Positions 6,667 through 12,648 of a stretch of DNA of 13,364 bases are shown here, one piece after another (positions within the stretch are counted from its first letter, which is position 1; every line of letters starts with the position of its first letter). Under the pieces are notes generated by a model. That model was not told the origin of the DNA, ran no database searches, and saw nothing but the letters and a program-made list of their open reading frames with translations. The translations under genes were made by a program, and so were the position numbers. The stretch comes from Bacteriovoracaceae bacterium (GTDB lineage: Bacteria > Bdellovibrionota > Bacteriovoracia > Bacteriovoracales > Bacteriovoracaceae). The stretch covers positions 1-13,364 of the forward strand of contig JAGLCH010000049.1 in assembly GCA_023146355.1 (NCBI GenBank), read 5' to 3'.

Positions 6667-7671
6667 ATGGCCCTTAAAATCGGAATTAACGGTATGGGAA
6701 GAATTGGTAGAACAGTTCTTAGAGAATTAGTTAACAGAGGCGTTGAGCTTGAAGTATGTGCAGTAAATGATCTGTGCCCAGTTGCTACAATCGAACACCT
6801 TATCAACTTTGACTCGGTTCACGGTAGATTTGGAAAAGAAGTAAAGTCTGAAGGCAACATGCTTAAAGTTGGAAATCAGACAATGACTTACTACTCAGAA
6901 AGAGATCCTTCAAATATCCCTTGGGAGAAGCATGACATCCAACTAGTAATCGACAGTACTGGTATTTTCAAAGACAAAGCTGGTCTTGGAAAGCACATGA
7001 GAGGATCTGTTAAGAAAGTTATGATGTGTGCTCCAGGAAAAGACCTTGATGGTACTTTCGTAATGGGTGTAAATAACGAGCAATACGACTCAGCAAATCA
7101 CCACATCATCTCTAATGCAAGTTGTACAACAAACTGTCTTGCTCCACTTGCAAAAGTACTTAACGACAAGTTTGGAATTGAGTCAGGTCTTATGACTACA
7201 ATTCACTCATATACAGGCGATCAACCAATGCTAGACGCTGCTCACTCTGACCTAAGAAGAGCAAGAGCTGGTGCAGTTTCTATGATCCCTACAACTACTG
7301 GTGCAGCTGCAGCTGTTGGACTAGTAATCCCAGCACTTAAAGGTAAGCTAGATGGTTACGCGGTACGTGTACCTACTCCAAATGTATCTCTAGTTGACCT
7401 AACAGCAACTCTTAAGAATGTTGGAACAAAAGAAGAGATCAACGCAGCTCTTAAAGAAGCAGCAAATGGTGAACTTAAAGGAATTCTATTCTTTGAAGAG
7501 CGTCCACTAGTTTCATGTGACTACATGAGTAACCGTGCATCATCAACAGTTGATGCTGCTCTTACAAATGTAAATGGAAACCAAGTAAAAGTAGTTTCTT
7601 GGTATGACAACGAAGCTGGTTACTCAAACCGCGTAGTTGACCTAGCTCTTTACGTTGGATCAAAGCTTTAA
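6667..7671 (+). CDS. gap: Glyceraldehyde-3-phosphate dehydrogenase (phosphorylating, NAD-type)
   Basis: A 334-residue protein, the normal length for GapA. It converts glyceraldehyde 3-phosphate, phosphate and NAD+ to 1,3-bisphosphoglycerate and NADH in the cytoplasm. The Rossmann motif GINGMGRIGR lies at residues 6-15. The catalytic cysteine is C153 in SNASCTTNCLAPL, and the base is H180 in TTIHSYTGDQ. The substrate loop is TTTGAAAAVG, and the C-terminal WYDNEAGYSNR block is present. D35 in AVNDL, after the second Rossmann strand, is the residue typical of NAD rather than NADP preference. An ACAGGAG ribosome site precedes the ATG with good spacing. It is the first gene of gap-pgk-tpiA, expressed from the promoter candidate at 6509-6537. 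Codon use is regular, as expected for a highly expressed gene. Confidence 0.98.
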   Translation: MALKIGINGMGRIGRTVLRELVNRGVELEVCAVNDLCPVATIEHLINFDSVHGRFGKEVKSEGNMLKVGNQTMTYYSERDPSNIPWEKHDIQLVIDSTGIFKDKAGLGKHMRGSVKKVMMCAPGKDLDGTFVMGVNNEQYDSANHHIISNASCTTNCLAPLAKVLNDKFGIESGLMTTIHSYTGDQPMLDAAHSDLRRARAGAVSMIPTTTGAAAAVGLVIPALKGKLDGYAVRVPTPNVSLVDLTATLKNVGTKEEINAALKEAANGELKGILFFEERPLVSCDYMSNRASSTVDAALTNVNGNQVKVVSWYDNEAGYSNRVVDLALYVGSKL

Positions 7672-7693
7672 TTTTTGGAATAAAACCATAATT

Positions 7694-7729
7694 AAATAAC
7701 AGTGCGTCTTTATGGCGCACTTGTTATTT
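7694..7729 (+). other. Long stem-loop between gap and pgk (mRNA processing, stability or attenuation)
   Basis: AAATAACAGTGCG (7694-7706) pairs with CGCACTTGTTATTT (7716-7729) through about 13 bp with a single one-base bulge and a 9-base loop. The right arm is T-rich, but no clean T-run follows, so it is a weak terminator at most. Its position suggests differential expression of gap over pgk-tpiA, by partial termination or by protecting the gap mRNA 3' end. Confidence 0.6.
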
Positions 7730-7754
7730 GAAAGTACTAATTAGGAGATTATCC

Positions 7755-8948
7755 ATGGCAATTAAATATATCGACCAAATGGATCTCGAAGGGAAAAAAG
7801 TCATTGCTCGCTTTGACTTCAATGTGCCTTTCGACAAAAAAGATACAACTAAAATTTCTGATACAACTCGTATTGACCGTGCTCTTCCAACCATCAAGTA
7901 TATGCTGGAAAATGGTGCTAAAAAAATCATTCTATGTTCACACTTGGGCCGCCCTAAGGGAGAAATGAACATGGATTTCTCTCTTGAGCCTGTTGCAGCT
8001 TATCTTGCGGAGATGCTCGGAGAAGAAGTAACACTAACAGAAACAGCAACAGATAGTGGGATTAAGAGTCTTCTTGATGGATCAAAACCAAAAGTAATTC
8101 TTCTTCAAAATCTCCGTTTCCACAAAGAGGAAACTGATTGCGACAGAGAATTTGCAAAGAAACTCGCTTCATATGGTGATGTATTTGTTCACGATGCATT
8201 TGGTACTGCTCATAGAAAGCATGCATCTACTTACGGAATCATTGAGTACTTCACCGAAGGCAACTACTGCGGTGGATTCCTTATGAAAAAAGAAAATGAA
8301 GCTCTAACAACAGTAGTTGAAACTCCCACAAAGCCTTATGTGGCGATAGTTGGTGGAGCGAAAGTAGCTGATAAGATTAAAATTCTTGAGGCCCTTATTG
8401 TAAAAGTTGACCACCTTCTTATTGGCGGAGCAATGGCCTACCCATTTCTTAAAGCACAAGGGAAAGATGTTGGCACCTCACTTTGCGCAGATGAAGATGT
8501 AGAACTGGCCAAGAAGATTCTATCTGCTGGCGGTGCTAAAATTAACCTTCCTACAGATCATATTGTTTCAACTGAGTTCAACGGTGCTGCTGAAAACTGT
8601 TCAACAGTAGATATCCCCGAAGGAAAGATGGGACTAGATATCGGACCAAATACTATTGAGGCATACAAGTCTCGTCTTGCGGGAGCTAAGACTGTACTTT
8701 GGAATGGCCCAATGGGTGTATTTGAAAATGATGATTTCAATAAAGGAACTTTTTCTATTGCTCATGCATTGGCCGATCTTCAAGGTGCTTTTACTCTTGT
8801 TGGTGGTGGAGATAGTGTTGCGGCCGTTGGAAAAAGTGGTCTTGCAGATAAAATGACTCACGTTTCAACTGGTGGTGGTGCTTCTCTAGAGTTCTTAGAG
8901 CAAGGGACACTTCCTGGTATTCAAGCACTAAAATTTGGGATTAACTAG
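7755..8948 (+). CDS. pgk: Phosphoglycerate kinase
   Basis: A 397-residue protein from the ATG at 7755. It transfers phosphate from 1,3-bisphosphoglycerate to ADP, making ATP and 3-phosphoglycerate. The N-terminal substrate domain shows ARFDFNVP (D21, N23), R39, and SHLGRPKG (H63, R66), then NLRFHKEE and the DAFGTAHRKHAS block. The C-terminal nucleotide domain shows GGAKVADKI, WNGPMGVFE, VGGGDSVAA and the STGGGASLEFLEQGTLPG ending. The start is set by the strong TTAGGAG ribosome site at 7741-7747. A longer reading from TTG at 7728 would begin inside the intergenic stem-loop and adds nine residues not usual in the family. tpiA follows after 20 bases. Confidence 0.98.
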   Translation: MAIKYIDQMDLEGKKVIARFDFNVPFDKKDTTKISDTTRIDRALPTIKYMLENGAKKIILCSHLGRPKGEMNMDFSLEPVAAYLAEMLGEEVTLTETATDSGIKSLLDGSKPKVILLQNLRFHKEETDCDREFAKKLASYGDVFVHDAFGTAHRKHASTYGIIEYFTEGNYCGGFLMKKENEALTTVVETPTKPYVAIVGGAKVADKIKILEALIVKVDHLLIGGAMAYPFLKAQGKDVGTSLCADEDVELAKKILSAGGAKINLPTDHIVSTEFNGAAENCSTVDIPEGKMGLDIGPNTIEAYKSRLAGAKTVLWNGPMGVFENDDFNKGTFSIAHALADLQGAFTLVGGGDSVAAVGKSGLADKMTHVSTGGGASLEFLEQGTLPGIQALKFGIN

Positions 8949-8968
8949 ATCACACAAAAGGATTTATT

Positions 8969-9727
8969 ATGACAAGAAAATATCATATCGTTGGAAACTG
9001 GAAGATGAATCACCTATCACAGGACATCTTCAGCTTCTTTGCAGAGTTCAATAAGCATGCAGACAAGATCACTTGTCACGCAGGTATTGCAGCTCAAGGC
9101 CTTCACCTACCACTAATTAAAGAACATGCCCCAAAGGGTGGATTTTTTGAGTTTGGTGCACAAAACTCTGCCAACAATAATAGTGGCGCATTTACTGGCG
9201 AAACTTCACCTGAGGCCATCAAAGATCTCGGTTGTGGATTCACTCTTGTAGGACATAGTGAAAGACGTGCCATTTATGGTGAACAAGATGCTCTATTAAA
9301 TGAGAAGACACTTCTAGCTCTTGAAAAAGAACTCTACGTTATCTTCTGCGTTGGAGAGACTCTTGAAGACCGTGAAGCAAACAGAACTGAAGATGTTGTA
9401 AGAGTACAATTAGATGAAGGTCTAAAGAATATTCCAGCAGATAAAAAGTCAAAAATCATTGTTGCATATGAGCCTGTATGGGCAATCGGAACAGGCGTAA
9501 CTGCTTCTCCACAGCAAGCACAAGATGCACATGCCTTCATCAGAAAGCATTGTTCTGAAAAACTTGGATTTAATGGAGAGGAGTTGATCATTCAATATGG
9601 TGGTTCAGTTAAGCCATCGAATGTTGATGAGCTACTTGCTTGTCCTGATATCGACGGAGCACTTGTTGGTGGCGCCAGCCTTAAGCCTGCAGATTTTCTA
9701 GCTCTTTGTGTCGCAGCTTCAAAGTAA
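8969..9727 (+). CDS. tpiA: Triosephosphate isomerase
   Basis: A 252-residue TIM barrel of normal length. It interconverts dihydroxyacetone phosphate and glyceraldehyde 3-phosphate. The catalytic set is complete: K12 in VGNWKMN, H96 in LVGHSERR, and E168 in AYEPVWAIGTG. The phosphate-binding loops IQYGGSVKPSN and GALVGGASL are present near the C-terminus. An AAAGGA ribosome site precedes the ATG. It is the last gene of the gap-pgk-tpiA operon and is followed by a strong intrinsic terminator at 9751-9781. The gene order gap-pgk-tpi is common among bacteria and supplies three linked glycolytic steps from one transcript. Confidence 0.98.
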   Translation: MTRKYHIVGNWKMNHLSQDIFSFFAEFNKHADKITCHAGIAAQGLHLPLIKEHAPKGGFFEFGAQNSANNNSGAFTGETSPEAIKDLGCGFTLVGHSERRAIYGEQDALLNEKTLLALEKELYVIFCVGETLEDREANRTEDVVRVQLDEGLKNIPADKKSKIIVAYEPVWAIGTGVTASPQQAQDAHAFIRKHCSEKLGFNGEELIIQYGGSVKPSNVDELLACPDIDGALVGGASLKPADFLALCVAASK

Positions 9728-9750
9728 TCGGCATTTTTTTCCATTATATA

Positions 9751-9781
9751 AAAAGGGAGAGCATTATGCTCTCCTTTTTTT
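9751..9781 (+). terminator. Intrinsic terminator after tpiA
   Basis: GGAGAGCA (9756-9763) and TGCTCTCC (9767-9774) form a perfect 8-bp stem with a TTA loop, followed by seven T (9775-9781). A-residues before the stem (9750-9754) would let it work in both directions. It separates the glycolytic operon from the chemosensory block. The remaining sequence to 9899 is very AT-rich and shows no promoter that I would call with confidence. Confidence 0.9.
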
Positions 9782-9899
9782 ATCCTTTCAACACTGGCAC
9801 TCATCACTATTTAGTTTTATTAACCTCATATACATATAAATTCACTCGTTCCAATTACTACCCTAATTTAACTTATTAGTAATAATATTAGGAGATTCA

Positions 9900-10922
9900 A
9901 TGAACGAAGATATTGATATTTCTGAGCTGAGAAAAAAGCTTGAAGAGATATTTGAGCAAAAGCTTGAACTAAGTAACCATCGCTTAAAAAGTACTGTTAC
10001 AAGGCTATTGCGTGACTTTAGATGCGACACTGTGATTCCATTATTCCTCTATATTCAAGCTGACACTGAAAAGTGGCGAAGGTACTTTCAAAATAATGGA
10101 AAGCAGATCCTAGTTGTAGATGACTCTAGGGCATTTACAGCTTTAATGAAAAAACTTCTTGAAGATGAGGGGTACTCCGTTTTTACAGTTGATTCTGCTA
10201 AGGCCTGCCTTCGGCTAATTAAGGATGAGAAGTTTGACCTAATCACTATGGATGTTGAGCTTCCTGACAGAAATGGATATTCACTCGCAAAAAGAATTTC
10301 TGCCTGCTTTTCTGCTTTTAATGAAAATGAACGACACAACGGCCAAGTTCCGATTGTCATGGTGACAATCAGGGATACAGTTGAGGATAGAAAGCATGGT
10401 ATTGACTCTGGAGCATGTGATTTTGTCGTAAAAAGGAATGTAAAAAAAGAGTTGGCAATATCGATCAATAGAATTCTTGAGGCCGATCATCGCTTTGAAG
10501 GTATGCATGCAATTGTAGTTGAGCAAAATATAATAAAAAGAAAGACTATCACTGCATCCCTACTTGCAAAGGGATTATCTGTTGAAGAGTTTGATGATGG
10601 AGATATGGCGCTCGAGTACATACAATCGAACCCCAAGAAGCTAGACCTGGCAATTCTATTTAGTAAGCTAGAAGGTGTCAGTTCTCTAGACCTCTGTAAT
10701 GAAATAAAACACAATCAGAAACTCCGCTCGGTACCTGTAATTATGGTAGGGGGAGAGGAAAATCGCGAGCAAATCATCGATTTTTACCGCTGTGGGGGTA
10801 ATGATTATCTCCCCGAGGCATTTCTTAAAGAAGAGCTTGAAGCAAGGCTCTATCAAAACCTTGATACTAGATTTTGCCATAAGAAAATTCAAAATGAATT
10901 AAGAACAAATCACCCATTATAG
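9900..10922 (+). CDS. Tandem receiver-domain response regulator (REC-pseudoREC)
   Basis: A 340-residue protein. Residues 1-62 form a charged helical segment with no recognised family. Residues 68-195 are a complete receiver: D74-D75 acidic pair, phospho-acceptor D118 in LITMDVELPDRNG, T156 in VMVTIR and K178 in FVVKRN. Residues 202-322 are a second receiver-like domain that has lost its chemistry: a single acid E208, F254 where the phospho-acceptor should be (AILFSKLEG), and E306 where the lysine is expected. There is no DNA-binding or enzymatic output domain, so it probably works by protein-protein contact, like CheY or a CheV/FrzZ-type relay. AGGAG at 9890-9894 fixes the start. It heads the block that contains MCP-like, ODP and HPt genes, so the HPt kinase encoded downstream is its likely phosphodonor (inference). 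Confidence 0.9.
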   Translation: MNEDIDISELRKKLEEIFEQKLELSNHRLKSTVTRLLRDFRCDTVIPLFLYIQADTEKWRRYFQNNGKQILVVDDSRAFTALMKKLLEDEGYSVFTVDSAKACLRLIKDEKFDLITMDVELPDRNGYSLAKRISACFSAFNENERHNGQVPIVMVTIRDTVEDRKHGIDSGACDFVVKRNVKKELAISINRILEADHRFEGMHAIVVEQNIIKRKTITASLLAKGLSVEEFDDGDMALEYIQSNPKKLDLAILFSKLEGVSSLDLCNEIKHNQKLRSVPVIMVGGEENREQIIDFYRCGGNDYLPEAFLKEELEARLYQNLDTRFCHKKIQNELRTNHPL

Positions 10923-10939
10923 AGGAGATGACTAAGATC

Positions 10940-11602
10940 ATGGAAGAGAACAATACACCTTCATATACAATTTATAAAAAAAGCACTTCCTTGAGGGAAC
11001 TCGCGAATACGATTCGCAACATTCTGAATTTCCTCCAAGAGATAGCACTTAACACTGCCATCAACTCCAACAATAATAGTAGTTCAACAGATGTTTCTGT
11101 CTACCAGGTTATTGCTGACGAAATTAAAAAAAATAGCGACAAGATGATTGAACAATTAGATGAGGTTGATTCCTTAGTCAATCGGCTTATCAATACTGCC
11201 CTAGACCAGTTGCGCTACAACCAGCGGGTTGAAACTTTTGAGAAGATACTTATTGGTCGTGCTATTACAGAGGGAAGTGCATCAAACAGGGAGCAGGTAA
11301 AAAAAGCAATCTACGGCGCACGGCTTGAGTTACTTGCTGCATTTAAAGATATCAAAAAGAAAGTGACTTCAACATCGCGACATCAGTCAAAGCTTCTCGC
11401 TCTGAATGAAAAACTATGGCTAACAGTTACTAGTCTTAAAATTGAAAACAACCTAACAAATAATACCAACGTCTTTTTCCACCAGCTCTCATCTGTACTA
11501 GATAAGCAGAATGAAGATCTAAATACGAATATTATAAATATTGGAAAGGGATTAATAGAAATATCAGAAATAAGCAAGCATCAGGAAAGGAGCTTAGTGT
11601 GA
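10940..11602 (+). CDS. Soluble MCP-like coiled-coil protein with a degenerate signalling tip
   Basis: A 220-residue, mostly helical protein with no membrane segment or signal peptide. Residues 15-85 align with the chemoreceptor (MCP) hairpin tip: IRNILNFLQEIALNTAIN corresponds to the canonical I..I..IA..TNLLALNAAIE, and VYQVIADEIKKNSDK to FAVVADEVRKLAE. The invariant EAARAG turn is replaced by an Asn/Ser-rich stretch (S43-NNNSSST) about two residues longer. The CheA/CheW-binding surface therefore looks damaged, and the domain may only mix into receptor helix bundles or work as an adaptor. The rest (90-220) is a long helical region without a recognised family. Start choice: the GAGGAG at 10922-10927 touches an ATG at 10928 with no spacing, so the in-frame ATG at 10940 (12 bases away) is preferred, but 10928 is possible. 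The stop overlaps the next start by 4 bases. Confidence 0.75.
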   Translation: MEENNTPSYTIYKKSTSLRELANTIRNILNFLQEIALNTAINSNNNSSSTDVSVYQVIADEIKKNSDKMIEQLDEVDSLVNRLINTALDQLRYNQRVETFEKILIGRAITEGSASNREQVKKAIYGARLELLAAFKDIKKKVTSTSRHQSKLLALNEKLWLTVTSLKIENNLTNNTNVFFHQLSSVLDKQNEDLNTNIINIGKGLIEISEISKHQERSLV

Positions 11603-12327
11603 GGATTGAAACAATCTATCAAAACGAGGGCCATAAATGGATTTTCATTGGCAGAGATGAAGCGGAGACTGAAGTCATCGATACGAATCAATACGCCATC
11701 ATTAATGGGGACGATGTATTCTTGATGGACCCAGGAGGGGCGGAACTGTTCCCCGAAGTAATGACAAAGCTTTCTCAAATTGTCGATATCAAAAATATCA
11801 AAGGGATATTTTCCAGTCACCAAGATCCTGATATCATTTCAGCACTTCCCTACTGGATCTCTTTGTGCCCAGATGCCACGATCTACTGTAGTGGATTGTG
11901 GCGTGGTTTTATCGCACACTACGGTCATGAGTATATCGCCAATATGGTATCGGTTCCCGATGAGGGCATAGAAATCCCCCTTGGAGATGCCATGTTAGAA
12001 CTGATCCCGGCCCATTATTGTCATAGCTCAGGAAACTTTAGTCTTTTCGATCACAAGGCGAGAGTATTATTCAGTGGAGATATTGGAGGCGCAGTTATTG
12101 ATGGCCATTACCCCCTTTACTGTGAAGACTTTCAAAAGCATGCAGATGTAATGAAGCCTTTTCATCAAAGATTAATGCCATCATCTGAGGCATTAATGAG
12201 ATGGGTAAAATCGGTAAGAAAACATAGGCCATCGTTGATTTGTCCTCAGCATGGGGCAATATTTAGGTCAGAAGACACAGAAAGTTTTCTTGACTGGTTA
12301 TACGATCTTGAAGTTGGAAAATATTAA
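11599..12327 (+). CDS. ODP-type di-iron metallo-beta-lactamase-fold sensor protein
   Basis: A 242-residue protein with the metallo-beta-lactamase fold of flavodiiron proteins but no flavodoxin domain. The metal motifs are modified in the way seen in ODP (oxygen-binding di-iron) proteins: H74-Q-D76-P-D78 in SSHQDPD instead of HxExD, H139/H142 in AHYCHSSGN, D161 in FSGDIGG, and H218 in CPQHGAIF. ODP proteins bind two irons and oxygen, and one from Treponema acts as an Fe/O2 sensor that signals to a soluble chemoreceptor. The setting fits exactly: the GTG start overlaps the MCP-like gene (GTGA), and a mini-MCP follows after 11 bases. The ribosome site is AGGAAAGGAG (11583-11592). The alternative, a classical hydrolase or NO/O2 reductase, is less likely without a flavin domain and with this ligand set. 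Confidence 0.85.
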   Translation: MRIETIYQNEGHKWIFIGRDEAETEVIDTNQYAIINGDDVFLMDPGGAELFPEVMTKLSQIVDIKNIKGIFSSHQDPDIISALPYWISLCPDATIYCSGLWRGFIAHYGHEYIANMVSVPDEGIEIPLGDAMLELIPAHYCHSSGNFSLFDHKARVLFSGDIGGAVIDGHYPLYCEDFQKHADVMKPFHQRLMPSSEALMRWVKSVRKHRPSLICPQHGAIFRSEDTESFLDWLYDLEVGKY

Positions 12328-12338
12328 GGAGAATTATA

Positions 12339-12629
12339 ATGAGTACAAATGAAAAAACAGAACAGTCACTTCACCGCCTATCGGATATCACGACACAGGC
12401 AACATCTATTTTGAAAGTAATTAGTGAGATCTCTTCAAAAACAGACCTTCTAGCACTTAATGCTTCGATTGAAGCAGCTCGCGCTGGGTCTTATGGAAAG
12501 GGATTTGCAATCGTTGCCCACGAGGTCAGTCGCCTTAGTGAAAAAACACAAGAGTCTATCTCTGAGATTGAAGAGATTATCACCAGTATCAAAGACGAAG
12601 TGGGAACACTAACGGATACACTAAACTAG
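12339..12629 (+). CDS. Mini-MCP: stand-alone chemoreceptor signalling-tip protein
   Basis: Only 96 residues, almost all of it the conserved chemoreceptor hairpin tip: VISEISSKTDLLALNASIEA, then ARAGSYGKGFAIVAHEV and SRLSEKTQESISEIEEIITSI. About 40 residues of helix lie on each side of the turn. There is no ligand domain, HAMP domain, membrane helix or methylation region. The key CheA/CheW contact segment (ALNASIEAARAG) is intact, with S in place of the usual E after ARAG. It is a real gene, not debris: it has its own AAGGAG ribosome site six bases before the ATG, an intact frame and normal spacing to its neighbours. A natural reading is that it supplies the kinase-coupling tip missing from the degenerate MCP-like protein, with the ODP protein as sensor (inference). 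Confidence 0.9.
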   Translation: MSTNEKTEQSLHRLSDITTQATSILKVISEISSKTDLLALNASIEAARAGSYGKGFAIVAHEVSRLSEKTQESISEIEEIITSIKDEVGTLTDTLN

Positions 12630-12648
12630 AAATAAACTAGAGGTAGAT

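Noticed and set aside
7728..7754. Longer pgk reading from a TTG codon at 7728
   Set aside because: The TTG lies within the intergenic stem-loop, has no suitably spaced ribosome site and adds residues not typical of phosphoglycerate kinase; ATG 7755 has a strong TTAGGAG site.
9782..9899. Promoter for the chemosensory block, including a flagellar/chemotaxis sigma28-type promoter
   Set aside because: Only weak AT-rich hexamers could be placed and none had good spacing; no sigma28-like GCCGATAA box was seen.
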